Below, one piece after another: positions 22,740 to 35,586 of a stretch of DNA of 64,000 nucleotides (position 1 is the first letter of the stretch; each line of letters begins with the position of its first letter). Location of the stretch: NCBI GenBank assembly GCA_019096065.1, contig JAGUCH010000001.1, forward strand, positions 14,198,001 to 14,262,000. Direction: 5' to 3'. Below the pieces are notes generated by a model, which did no database searches, was not told where the DNA came from, and was given only the letters and a program-made list of their open reading frames with translations. This DNA is from Paracyclopina nana (Eukaryota; Arthropoda; Copepoda; Cyclopoida; Cyclopettidae). Made by a program: the position numbers and the translations under genes.

Positions 22740-23233
22740 TAGAGGTGTATCGGGCTCAGGCCCGAGCCCGAAAGCCCGATACCAATTTCTGGCCCGAGCT
22801 AAATAAGACCCCAGCCCGAGCCCGACTCGGGCCGATTTACAGAAAGCCCGAAAAAGCCCGAAATCATTTTCAAAAAGCCCGAAGTGGCCCGAATGACATT
22901 TTTTAAAAATTCAAAAACTTGTTCAAAATCAGAAAAACAATTGCTCCAGATTGTGAGCTTTAATATTGAGTTTGATTGTTAAGTATCTCTTCATTTGCAC
23001 AACCTTCAGTAATTGATGAGAATTTCATAACAATAAAGTGATTTTTATTCAGATTTTTCCTGAAAAATTGTAGAGTTTGTCTCGGCCCGAAAAGCCCGTA
23101 ACATTTTTTGACTGGCCCGAAAAAGCCCGAAGCCTGAAAAAAAAGTTCAGGCCCGGCCCGACCCGACCCGAGTAATTTTTTGAAAGCCCGAGCCCGACCC
23201 GAGCCCGACATTTCTTGGCCCGATACACCTCTA
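22740..23233. mobile_element. 494-bp hAT-type non-autonomous transposon with GCCCGA arrays
   Basis: The termini are TAGAGGTGTATCGGGC and its exact inverted complement at 23218-23233. Perfect 8-bp duplications GCGCTCGG flank it (22732-22739 and 23234-23241). Both subterminal regions are packed with short GCCCGA/TCGGGC repeats around an AT-rich centre. The 8-bp target duplication and the TAGAGGTG end are hAT hallmarks. The subterminal repeats are probably transposase-binding sites. It contains no transposase gene. Confidence 0.93.
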
Positions 23234-23241
23234 GCGCTCGG

Positions 23242-25976
23242 TTCGTTTACTCTCGCCCTTTTGTACAGCTGACAACAATGACTCGACAAAACTGAGCCGC
23301 TAACTTGGCCAAACGCGAGGCTCACGCAACCTCCTCAATATTTTTTTGGTCTGCTTGTTTTGAAGGAAACAATAACAACAAAAGCTCGGTTGTCAACCGA
23401 TAAAAGTAAGCTGGGAAATCCCCAAGTGGATACACTTCTGATCAACAACTTGTCAAAGATTGGTTTACCACCAGCTTTGATAGCAGCAGCAAAGCAATAT
23501 ACCGCAGCAAGTATAGTGCACTGTAGGCAATTTTTTCCCATCACAAAGATCATCTCGACGAACACATCTGATGAGAGTAATGCATTGTTGCACCAGATAC
23601 TTCTTCTCCAACTTATAATACACCTTTCCGCTTTTTCAGCCTGTAGAAGGTTCGTGCGCCAGCTTTCAACTCTCTCGATTCACACGTTAAATGGGAGCTA
23701 ATCCCACTAATCTCTGGTACTTAATCAACCAAAGCACTTTAAAAAGTATGCAAATGAGCATTGAAGCACACATTTCATTTGACAGCCTCAAAAGTACGCT
23801 ATACCCTTGGTATTATGTTTAATGTCTCGACTTTTTGCTGCCGCTGCCCAATTTTTTCCCCAAGGAAGACAGTTGTGTGTACGTGTCAGAATGTCACAAA
23901 ACTAACTGGTCTCTAGCTGGAAGAAGAGACGGCCAAAAAATTAAGTAGACCTTTCTTTTCCGTATTTGGAAGAAGCAGCAGCCTGTTGTTGACTCGCAGG
24001 CTCAAAAGGGCCTTCAAAAAGGCCATTGAAGGCCAAAAGAGACCTCTATGGAATCTCGAAGAAAGAACGCTTAGAAAACAGTCACAAAAACCTCACTTTG
24101 GCATCCAGTTGAGTGAGGTGAGGGCAAACTCCCAAACGTGGTATTATTCGCGAAAATACATAGGTGCATGGCGGTGTGTGACTCAATTTGAGTGAGAGTC
24201 GCATTTCTCTTCAAGAATAGCCAACAGTGTATTTTTACTATACGTACTTTTCTTCTGTAAGGCTCACATGGAATAGTAAAGGAATATTGATTACCAAGTC
24301 AGTCTGAAACGATGCTCCTGGGCTCTGATGATCATCACGGGAGGCTACGAAAGGCATAGCAGGATAATCTGCGAAAATGCGCGTTGATGCAACTTCTCCA
24401 ACGATTTGATGATCTGCATCTGGAAAAATAGCTGATTTTTCATGCCCAATGCCGGTACATTGATGGAACAAAGAAAAAGTGTATTTCTTCTCGCGGATCA
24501 TTTTGCAAGCTTCTGTCACAGACCTTCTGTTGCCTTTTTTCCAGTTGGAGCTCCTAAAGCATTGTTATGCAAAATAGCGAGCAGCATCACTACGCGCATA
24601 AATTCTCAATGACTCTGCCCAAACTGAGCTGAATTAAAAGTCAACAGCGAGCTCTCATATTTAATTGTTGAGGCATGAAATGGACCTTTATGGGCATGAA
24701 ATACCCACAGTGGAGAAGAGGGCTTTTCGATTCTGCTGCCACCATGCCATCTTTGACTCAATTGTTGTTGTTCAAAATCACAAATGGATTTTGCATTTCA
24801 AAATGGGGCCGAAATAAGCTCAGTTTTGCATTCAACAAAGTACTACACACATTTGTAATAATGCGCTGCATAATTTCAGCATGGTCTTATTTCCACAAAT
24901 GCAGCCTTCAAATGGACGTTGCTTTTTGTTGCTTCTCAGCTGACAAGTCAGTATTTTACATTACGCTTTAAAAAATTACCTAGATGCTCCGGAAACGCCA
25001 TCTATTGCACGAATCCTCCACTAGGACAACTTTGAAGCTTCCACCCATGGCAGCTTTCCCATTTTATGTCGGTCTACTCAAAAGTTTTCCCATGATTAGG
25101 CAATGGCCTCGCGGATCTCATACTACTACGCTTAAGTCTGTCAATGAGCAGCCTCTTTTCTTCAACTTCATTTCTTTTTTGCAGTAAAAGAGGCCATTGA
25201 GGGGACAAAACCTCATTCCTCCTTCTGCTACTGCCTGGTCTTGCAAGGTTGTCCAAAAAACCATTATTGTCTTGATTACGTGTCCTTGTCATCCTGGGCA
25301 GTTGCAAAAAAATAGACCCCAACAAGAAGGCCGAAAAGGCCAAATTGCTATTCCAAGCAAGCCTTCGTGGCCTTTGGCCTTTTTTTAAATGGCTGCTGCA
25401 ACCGAAGAAAGCTAAAACTGTTGCTTGCAGAGTGAAATATGGAGCAGGCGCACATTTATTAGAGGCCTCCGGGCATACAGAATACAATTGCCTTTACGGG
25501 ATGGCCTTTCACTATTGGGAACTTTTGGCAAATGAGGCAGGGAAACGCGCCGCTAAGGAGCTCGTGGAAGGTGAGAATTTTGCAAGCATGATGCACTTCT
25601 TGGATTGTGAAGGCTCGTGGGAAAGATTTCTGAGCCGCTGCAAGTGAAATGTCCTCAACCCACTTATTATCACTAGCACCGATGCAAAGCTCCTATGGCT
25701 GCTCCCTAAGTGCATGTGCAACTTTCAACAAGCTTGTGAAGAAGTTGGACACATTGGAATGATCCTAATGCACTTTGGATCATGACACTTGGCAACTGAC
25801 AATTTTTTAGAGAGGCTTGGTCAACATTGGGCTACCAACTAGCTATGAAATATTGAATACATTTCTCTCTCTGGGCCAAAAAGGAGATATTAAAAAATCC
25901 ACTTGAGTTGGAAACACTTACTTTTCCATTTTTTTGCAGAGGATTTTCTCTACATTTAAAAAATAAAAAAAGTACC
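23242..25976. other. Intergenic region
   Basis: No gene recognised. Open stretches at 24238-24519 (minus) and 25345-25647 (plus) are somewhat protein-like but have no recognisable family and no consistent exon chain. Confidence 0.4.
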
Positions 25977-25992
25977 GCCCCCGGGTGGGCTC

Positions 25993-26029
<37 letters not shown>

Positions 26030-26049
26030 GCCGATTGCGCCACGGAGGC
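25977..26049 (-). tRNA. tRNA-Asn (GTT), copy 1
   Basis: A 73-base cloverleaf. The acceptor stem GCCTCCG pairs with CGGGGGC (one G-U). The anticodon stem TTCGG/CCGAA holds loop CTGTTAA with anticodon GTT. The T arm GGTGG/CCACC holds TTCGAGC. No intron and no encoded CCA, as expected for a nuclear eukaryotic gene. Confidence 0.96.
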
Positions 26050-26259
26050 TGACATTTTATGGTCATTTAGCTCAAAATTTCCCAAAGGAGAGCTTTCCAA
26101 TGCAATGGTTTAACTATTTTTTAATGTAGCCTCCATTTTTTATATGAATTGAAGGCAAAATAGGCAAAAAAATTGAAATGAACTTTTATATATTTCTACC
26201 TTGGCTTTTAAACAAAAACGTGCTTCCTCATCTTTTCACAAAGACTAAAAAACTATATC

Positions 26260-26275
26260 GCCCCCGGGTGGGCTC

Positions 26276-26312
<37 letters not shown>

Positions 26313-26332
26313 GCCGATTGCGCCACGGAGGC
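26260..26332 (-). tRNA. tRNA-Asn (GTT), copy 2
   Basis: Identical in sequence to copy 1 over all 73 bases and in the same orientation, 210 bases further along. The flanks share only a few bases. Confidence 0.96.
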
Positions 26333-29300
26333 TTCCTGTCGTCTACAGCACTTTCATTTTTACTTGTTTTTCTATTTGCATAAAGAATGCCACATTTTAT
26401 TTTCGTAACATTAATGTAAAATCTTGGATTTTTATATGGTAGCAAACTTCTTTCTGTGCATTAAAACCTGTTTTACCCTGTGGTATGGATTCATTACTAT
26501 TATTGGTGATATGAAGAAGATGAGATGGTCAAGGACATTTCTCTGCTGGAATTGACACCAACCTGTGTGTGACTGCAATTGCTGGAGATGCATTTTTGAA
26601 AGAAAAATGATTCTTGAGGTCAATTGGAGCTTTGATAGATTGGATCATCATTAGTGTATTGCACTATAGTACAGTGAATTCTGTAGATCATGGCCTTCAT
26701 TGAATTCGAGGAATGTGTAGACCAATCTTCTTGAGCTGCAGATAAATTAAGATGGGTGTCCAAAGGCCATTTGTTAGCAACCACCATGAAGAGCCAGAAA
26801 TGAGCCCTTCCTAAAAACCTGTACTTCAAAATGGAGCCATCCAAGAGAAAAAAGTTCTTTCCTCCTAAAAGGTTGGTGGTGGCTTCGGCAAAAACATTTC
26901 CTCCATATTTTGCGGTAGCACAAAAGATTCCCTTTTTCTCCAAAAAATCAAGAAGAGCACAACTTTTCATCAAAGACGCTTATCTAGGCTCTAAAAATGT
27001 ACGAGATGATTGATCAGGGCAAAATTATTTTGTGATTACTAGCTTACTTTGAACAGGGTGTTTAAAAAAAAGCATTTATGGCCAAATAATGTAATGTCAA
27101 TGCATCATCTGCTAAATCGACTACATTTTCAGGATTTTTCCCTTTGTTGCAGAGGTCAAATTCTTGAGTCACTTATGAAGGCATACAAAGACTCGGCACT
27201 AGCCAATGTAACTACCAAGTTCAGGCCAGAAATTATTTTGAGGGCTAGACATCTAATTGAATTGACCACCCCAAGCCAAATGGACCATAATATTAGGCAA
27301 CTGTGCAAGTATTTCCACCATTATTTTTCAGCAGCTCATCCTAATTGTAAGTGGCACGTAAATTTCAGTTATTCGAGGCATTTCCTTGTATGGTCAAAAA
27401 ATGACACAAAGTCGCAGGAGTTGAGCTCCTAGGAAGAGCATGCAGTCAACCCCCAGTTTTGCCCAATTAACCTCCAAATGCAAATGACTTCTTGGAAATT
27501 ATCTGAGAGTGACTTTTTGAACATGACAGCAACAAACCAGCACGAGATTAAAAAAGGGTTGCACATAGCACAAACTGAATAACACACATCCTTTGAGGAA
27601 AAAATTATAATATTTTTTCGAGCAAATGCCATAGCTAATCCAGTGTCAAATAACTTAAAAGCTAGGTGACTCGGCCATGATGCACAGTGTTACTAGAAAA
27701 TGGCGACTTCTTGGTAGCCATGGCAAAAAGCTGATTTAGTTCAGCCAAGATGACCGATTGTGTCCATCGTGTAATCCATGGTCAGGGACATCTTAGGCAA
27801 AGCAGCGAAATAATGCACCCAAATGGGTTTTTACGCTTATAGGCGGCCTATCACCAAATGTCATCTTCACTGGCAGATTTGTTTACATACTCAGTTACTC
27901 AAGGTTTTACGATGGTCACAATAACAGAAGCGTATTTTTTAGCCCTTGACGACACACTAGTTTTCACGTTCGGTAGTTGGTTTTGCATTGGATTAAGATC
28001 AAAGTATTATGATTAATAATTAATTGCAATCAGGGCTGATGTGTCCAGGAGCTGATTTACTCGTGCATGATGAAAGGTAAACAAACCTCATTATTAATGA
28101 AAACATTCGCCCACTTTGATGCAAATTCATAGCTGAAAAGCTCGTTCGGGTCAACCTTTTCAAGGTCGACTCCACGAGAAATATCGAATTTTTTTGCTCT
28201 CAGTGCACAGGAATTTGCTCACCTTGTCATCTTCTAGAGTCAATTAAGGCTATGTGTCTGCATTGTCCATCAACTGTCTTGGATTCAGCAAACCATGATG
28301 ATATCATATTCAGCCAATTTTTAGCTCAGTTATGGCCACAGTGGATGACGTAAAAGGGACCGAAAAATCTTGTACCAAAGAATCTTGACAGCATTTCCTT
28401 AAAAAACTTTTTTGAGGTCAGCCATTTCGGCCATTTCGCACAAAATTGGCGAGAAGAGTGGGCAGTTCTTCTTCTGAGCAATTTTCGCCAATTGTTTGCC
28501 ACAGTGCTCAGTCAGCAATTTTTTCTTTGATCTGCTAATTACATTTTTTGAAAAACCTGCTCAAATTTTCAGCAGAACTTCCACTTTTATTCAGGCCATT
28601 TTTCATGTCATGGCTTTTCTGTGGAGAGCAGTAAAAGGAGGGATAAATCCGCTCTAACCTCCCGAAACTGGTGAAAGGAGAGTAAAAGATGGCTAATTTG
28701 ATTAAAAATGGGCCAATAGTGACCCTGAGAAAGAGGGTCATATTTGTCCAGCACAGTGGGGGAGGAAGAGCGTAAAAGTGCCTGCGTAGTCTGGAGCAAT
28801 CCCCAGAAAAGTTGAAATTCACGCCTAAAAATATTTTTTTTGTTTGGCCTCTTTGTGCCCCTCTAGGAACCAACTATTGCTCTTGCAGGTAAGCAAGCTA
28901 GCTCCTCATGTGTACTCAAATATTCCATTTATTTTTGCATTGGGTTTAGGCCATATGGAGTAGGAGTTTTTTCAATAGTGAAATGTCTCATAATAGTTTC
29001 AGGTAGCCAATGTATCAATATCTGTCATCTCGCCAGAGGGTCGAATTCTTGTGCTGTACAGGCGGAGTAGCAGTGGTAATACAAGGGCAAATCTGCTGCC
29101 ATTGCAGCATTGGGGAAAAATGCAATATTAGAAAATTCGTCTTTTGAGTTGATTGGCCCTTTTGGCAATTAGGCTAGCCTCCTCTTTTTGCAGTTCTTTT
29201 GCCAATTTGTAAGTGTTCTATGAAGCCTCGATTTCTGCTTATGAGACAATTTTTCCGTGCACAAGGCAAACTTGCACAGTGAGCAGATATTCTGTAAAGA

Positions 29301-32300
29301 TAGTCGCGTCGTTCTGAAAAGAGAACTGCTAAAAAGAGAAGGAATTCAACACGATCGAGCGTGTAAATGGGATGAGATATTATAGTCATTTTGGCCGTTT
29401 ATCAAAAAGCTAATTGTCGCCCGCCATTTTTCATCCATGCGAGTGTGGCCTTGCTTCCATTGAGTTTTCAACGGGGAAAAAACTCCCCATAAAGACAAAA
29501 GGGTGAAGAGAACCTTGAGGCAGAAGATTTCATAAATCAAGGCTTGCCTGGTCACTCTTTTATATGTGTGCGGTAGCACAAGTTCTTCCCCATTCCAGAC
29601 GCTTCCTCAATTTCACTTGATTCACATAGGAACCAGAGAAACACAGTGAGGAACACTTCTAAAATCACACACAATTGCCATTAAAAGAACCGAATTCATA
29701 CTCAAATTCAGCCGACTTGAGAAATTGAAAATAGCCACTTTGAACAACTTGAGATATGTATAAAAGTGGAATCACCTGATAGAGTAACTTTTCCCCCCTA
29801 AGATTTATTGTGCCTCCATCCAGTTTTGGGTCAAGGAAGCTGCTGCTGCAGCACAAAATGAACTAAGAAACTTTAGTATCCAGGAAGCAAAGCTAAAATC
29901 AAAATATTGAGTGCTCTCATCAATTGTTCATTGCCCAGAATAATAAAAGAAGGGTCAAGGCTCATTTTCAATAGCTTCCAGCAACATCAGGTTAAATATC
30001 AATAATTACTACTTTGCATTAAAACATGCATGAATTTTAACCTGCTCACCTCATGCGTCAATTTATGATGAAAGGAATATCATACATTTTTGCAGCAATA
30101 CCAAAAGTAATGAATTTGATCGGTATATTAAGGACACATATACAATCATGAAGTGGGAAACTTGTTTACTCAGCTCGATACCATCTTGTCTGGCCAACAT
30201 CCACTTTGCATAAGCCACGATCCACTCTCAAAATCCACGGTGGGGATCTGGGCAGGAAAAATGTTCAAAAGTGGCCGAATCGAGGTTTAGCGCTTGAATT
30301 TGTTTTGATTAATTCCCGATTGTAGTTGACGCAGCTGAATTACCCTTAGTGCGCAAGGAAGAAACCAGCTATTCATCTTCATTAGCAAGGGAGCGAGTTT
30401 TTTTGGTAGTGGATGTCATGCCATACCACTTTTCCATATTTAGCAAACAAACTTGACCATAGTATGCATGTGGTAGCTACGGTGTGTACTTGCAAAAAGG
30501 GCCATCCGATGCACAGTGTGCATAGCAGTTTCTTTGTAAATCCACCTTTTCTGACGAGCATCCCTATTTTTGGGATGAATAGAAAACAAATCAGGAGCTA
30601 GGCATATGATTACCCTGCGAAAAAGAGTTTCCGACACGATAAGCAGTAGCACACTGTGTATAGACAACAATGAAGATTTTGCCCTAAAGATAAGTCAAGT
30701 AATAAATTCCTCCACCCTTGAATAGCAATGATAAACTACCCAACTAAAGTTAAGGCCCTTCAAACATTGTAGCTGTACAGAATGGGGCTGGTTTTTCTTC
30801 CCATCATGCCATGTATAGCTCCTTTGCAATTGTGTGTGCGGTTAAATTGACTATTTAGGTAAATGCCACCTGAGGGAAATCTCAACCAACAAATATTGTC
30901 CCTGCCTTGTTGCCCCAACATAAAGGAGCCTTGGCGAATGAATTCCCACCAAAGCTTCCAGGGTAATTTTTCCACCAAAAGGTGGCAGCAGGAGTCAATG
31001 AAAAGCAATTCAGATCTGTAGGTGTCTATATGGCACCAAGTAGGCCCTTAGGAATGCAAGATTCAAGTAGTTCATTTGGTGTGGGCAACAACTCATCTAC
31101 AAGGCAAAAGTTGTTTGATGTTTGTAGCAAAGCAGAAGAAGATGTGCAAGTTTACCATTACCACTACTGCGTGGCCATGAAAGAGACGTGGGAGATGAGG
31201 GAAGTTTGCCTTCTTTTCTTGGAGCTGAGCAAACATGCTCAAATGACAAGATTGGCTAGCTGCCATTTTTTTAACATGGCCAACTTTTTAATGATCATCC
31301 TGTTGTTTTGGTCTGTCCTCCTCATCCAGCTTAGTTAAGGGCTTTCCAAATCTTTCGCAAACTTTCCCCCAGCCAGCTGCCATATTAGTCATTTGGCAAA
31401 CAATGAAAACAATGGACTTTAACTAAGGAGATGCCAAATCTGGCTCAAACTTGGGCAAACTTGCATGCAGGGCTCTAAAGCCAGCTAGATGTAAAGTAAT
31501 AACATCAAAATGGAGGGGACAATGCCAAAGCAACCACGTAAATTAAGAGGTGAATTGGTTCTTCTAAAGGCTTTTAATTGAGAGAGTGAGTAAAATGTAC
31601 CATAAAAGTGGTAAAGGAGAGTTGAAAGTATTGCTTCAGTTGGGATCTACGACGCATAGCTTTCATTGGATAAATTACTTAATAGTCACGAATGCACGCA
31701 GTTTCTCCCGATATATACAGGTGCAATATATGTAGTAACTATTAGGTAAAATGTTGCTGCTTTGCATCTTCTTGGGAAAATCTATATTCAAGTTCTTTTG
31801 GCCTTTTGAGGATCCTTTGAAATTTCCCAGACTTTGAGGCCATCGTGAAAAGATGTATGCGCATGTCAAAATAAAGGAGATATTTATTTACTTCAAAAGC
31901 TCCATAAAAGATCAAAGTCGTTCGTGTTTCGCATCCCTGATGACCGGCAAAATATCTTTGGTTGTTACAAAGGCTTAAAGGATAATCAAGGCCACGTCAC
32001 CAAAGTTTTCTTGTTGAAAAAAGACTAGAGCGGCAACAGATGCACGCAGGGCAATCAAAGCCCTCCAAAAGTCCCACTATCAAACCGCTCTCTTCTGTTC
32101 AATAAGCGCCAGCAAATGTGGCTCTTTTCAATTGACTTTCCCCGCTGTGGACAAACACGAACAGTGTGCCTATAACCTTTGGCGATCCAGATTGATGAGT
32201 GGCCCTAATCTTGCCGCCCATTTCGCTATGATGACACAAACGACGACGTGGCTAGAAAGGTAATGGCAAATTCGGGATACTATAGATGAGCTTTTGGTCT

Positions 32301-35134
32301 TCCAGAGAATCAAACTTTCGCTACAATAACCAGCGGCCTAAATTGCTTTTTGACAATGCGCGCTCTTCCACAAACTAATGTGATAGCAGCTGACCTATTT
32401 GGCCTTATTTAAAGGAGCTTCTTTTTCATATGCTGGCATTTCATTTCAGGCGTATCTTTTGTGAGCACTTATGGTATGCAGAAAAAGGGATGTAAATTCC
32501 TCCAGTGAAGAGCAGTAGTGTTCTTCTTTCTCATTGTTGTGATTTCCGGGTTGAGCTAACAGAAATGGGCTCGAGCTCGCACGGAAAGTGGCTACTTTTC
32601 AACGTCGCGCAGAGTTGACAGGCAAAATCGTTGCAATCTATGTCCTCACATCATCTCCCTTTTTTGCTCCCTTTCATAGTTGCTGGATCCTTTAATTTGT
32701 CTGCTGCCCCTTTTAAGAGTCTACCCTTGGGGGACTTCTCTGAAAAATGCACAAGTCGTCTTTGTTTTAAAGATCCGCGTGGCTCAACAGATTGTTCGCG
32801 GATTCAGGCGTGACTACTTTTTGCACCTTTTTTCTTGTAGCACCTTAGAAGAGACTTCTGGCAGGTTGCGATAGCTCAAGTTGGGAGCAACAAATCCAAA
32901 GAAGTTTCGCCACCAGATAAAGTAGCTTCCGCACTTTTGGCGCCTTCCCCAGCCCACATGCACAAAGTACAACGGATATGGGATTTACCGAGTGAAAAAG
33001 CAGAACCGAAGAGGCAAAAATGCCAGCTAGCGTCATTTTCAGTCTTGTCGGGGATGTCAGTCTATTGTCCTAAGAATTTTGCAAAAATGCCCCGAGCTTA
33101 ATTGAAAATATAAATTCAAAATCTCACAGTGGGCTCCTTCCTCGTTTGGCTTTGGTTCAAAGGAAGAGTGAAGGGTTTCAAGGGTCGAAATGGCCTCTGT
33201 GGTCATCTTGACGACTTTATGGTCTGTAGACGCTTTTACGAGCCGTTTGCAGACAATTAATTGCAGATAAATCAAGTGGAAAGAAAACGAAGGAATTTGA
33301 TCAAAGGATATACTACTTTTATTTCACGGTGTCTCAGTCAAGAAGTTTATAGGTTTTTCGGCTTTGCGAGACATTTTTTGCAACTGAATTATTGTTTTGA
33401 TCCTCGTGCATTGCTACCATCCGACCATTCTTTTATTTGATGGCAACATTAAAAATACCTTATTTTCGTCTCCCAGCGATGATCTAGAATTCGAGTATTG
33501 GTGTGACAAAAATAGCTTGTTTGGAAAATGTCTCCCCCCTCAAATAATGGATTATTTATACCATTTTTCAAAAAGCCCTCTCTCTACATGCTTGTATTTT
33601 CTAGGCCCTCTTCAGCTGATAAATCCTAAATAAAAATCGATAAAGCTCATTTGTCTCCACATCTGCATAAAGGCCCCCAAAAATGGTTCTCCAAGGCTTT
33701 TATCAGCATATTCTGCTGCGCAACACTTTTTTAGCAGCAGCTTCTTTACTGTTGTCTCCCATTAATTGAATTTTTAATACTACCCCTGAACTGGGATCAG
33801 TTTTGTGCCAAGACCCAAAAAAGTTTTCAATCAAAGTTCTCTGGTGCAAAAAGTGCCAAGTCCATTTAACATCAAATGTCTATTTGCCCTCGTCTACGCC
33901 CTAGGGGGCTTTGTCTCGTTTCAGCACATCCACATAAAAAGTGAGGAATAAATTGATTTTGTTGCCGCGAAATGACCTCAAATTAGCCTCATTTTTGCAC
34001 TTCTCAGCAATTTAGCGTCGTCTAGGGGAGATAAATCTGTGCAAACTAGCCGTCATAAACGCCGTAATAAGAGAATTTGAGTGCATCAAGCAATTTGAAT
34101 TTATCCGCGCTTTCTTTAATGTGTCACGCCACCTAGCGGTAGACAGTTTGATTTTGAAACTTTTAGCATTCGATGCCTCAGCCGAAAGCAATAAAAAGGA
34201 AGGTCAATAAAAGAATTGCTCGAACAAGATTTACTTACCTTCCAAACTTAGCTTCTCTAATGCCCATAAATTAGAATTCCAAATCGAGGAAGATTGGCTG
34301 GAATCACTTGATGATAAATCAGGCGAGATAAATGAAGTCCAACTTGCACAATATTGACATTTGGGCTCTTTCATGCAGATTTCTGCCAACTTTCAACTTT
34401 GCCTTCAATCACTTGATCTTTGCCATATACCATAAAGTAGAGGTGGCCCAGAAGCTCACAATAAGCCATTCAAAATATGTCGGCCTAACAATGGCATAAC
34501 TGTCAACCAAAGATTTGAGGAAGGAAAAAAATGGCTTTAAAATTGACCGTATATTTTTCAAGACGTAGCCACGGGGGCGAACATCAGGCGGGCAGACAGG
34601 CCCCAAAAAGGGGTCAAACATGTGACAGATTTGACCTTGACAAAGGTGTGAGTGAATTATGGTGTGAGAACATGTCAAAAACACGGTGGGGATCCTCCTC
34701 CTCTTCTAGATTTCGATTATGAGTGAACAATGAAATTACGCTTTTCAGGAAGACGCTCCTCCTGAAATAGACTTCAATGCGTCAGCAAGTTGGGAGAATA
34801 TTATAGGTTGACCGCTAATTAGCTAAAGGTCAGGAAGCTAGCATTACACCCTCCCCAACAGGCTTAAAATTGAAGCTTTTAAAAAATATTGTAAAGGTGC
34901 ACGTGGAAAAATTCTGCATCCTCCTCAGCAGAAAATATTTCATTCAGCCGTTGTGCACCTTTTCAATTTGGGTAGCATCAGAGTGCTTTGAAATGCAAAG
35001 AAGGAGCATGCATGGAAGAGGAGGAGTAAAGGAAACTCAGCTTGCTTTATTTACCCGATGGCCTTTATTGGGTTTCTTTCAGTGCTCGCCTAACATTTGA
35101 CAACTGTTTCTGAGCTTCATGTAAAAAAAACCTC
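26333..35134. other. Gene-poor intergenic region
   Basis: About 8.8 kb without a recognised gene. The best exon-like stretch is 27153-27345 on the plus strand, with an acceptor after a strong pyrimidine tract, an open frame of about 64 codons and a gtaagt donor. Its protein matches no family I know, and no partner exon was found. Confidence 0.4.
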
Positions 35135-35150
35135 GCCCCCGGGTGGGCTC

Positions 35151-35187
<37 letters not shown>

Positions 35188-35200
35188 GCCGATTGCGCCA
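35135..35200 (-). pseudogene. tRNA-Asn (GTT), copy 3, lacking the 5' acceptor strand
   Basis: It matches the intact copies from the 3' acceptor strand through the D arm. The sequence then switches at 35201 to ggcagaaa where the intact genes have cggaggc. The first seven tRNA bases are therefore missing and the acceptor stem cannot form. The internal A and B boxes are intact, so transcription is possible, but a functional tRNA is unlikely. Confidence 0.88.
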
Positions 35201-35273
35201 GGCAGAAATTTCACTATGTGCTTTGAAGCTGAATTCTAATTCTGTAAAACAAGTTTGTTAATTGTAGCAATTA

Positions 35274-35492
35274 GATCAACTTTATTATAAGAGAGAGCGG
35301 CAATCATCCAACGCACATTGCTGAGCAGATTGCAAAGGTCGAAACTCTGGTCGAAGTCATGGGTAGCGCAATTTTTAGGAAATCTGTCACTCCACCTCGC
35401 CAAGTGAATAAGTTCGACCTTTGCAAATTTTGGAGGGCTCGCGTTGATCTCAGCAAGCCAAGATTGCCGCTCTCTCTGATATTCAGTTGAAC
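35274..35492. mobile_element. 219-bp TA-target MITE, copy 2 (Tc1/mariner-like)
   Basis: Same family as 16454-16672, in inverted orientation: it runs from GATCAACTTTATTATAAG to ...TATTCAGTTGAAC with TA on both sides (35272-35273 and 35493-35494). Internal identity to copy 1 is high, for example the shared run GCGCAATTTTTAGGAAATC. It sits between a truncated and an intact tRNA-Asn. Confidence 0.88.
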
Positions 35493-35513
35493 TAGTAGCA
35501 ATTGAAATCCGAA

Positions 35514-35533
35514 GCCTCCGTGGCGCAATCGGC

Positions 35534-35570
<37 letters not shown>

Positions 35571-35586
35571 GAGCCCACCCGGGGGC
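35514..35586 (+). tRNA. tRNA-Asn (GTT), copy 4
   Basis: Same 73-base sequence as copies 1 and 2, on the opposite strand. It forms an inverted pair with truncated copy 3, with a MITE between them. Confidence 0.96.

Noticed and set aside
22960..23325. 121-codon minus-strand frame with GRARA-like repeats
   Set aside because: It is a translation of the GCCCGA arrays of the hAT element and runs through its right border.
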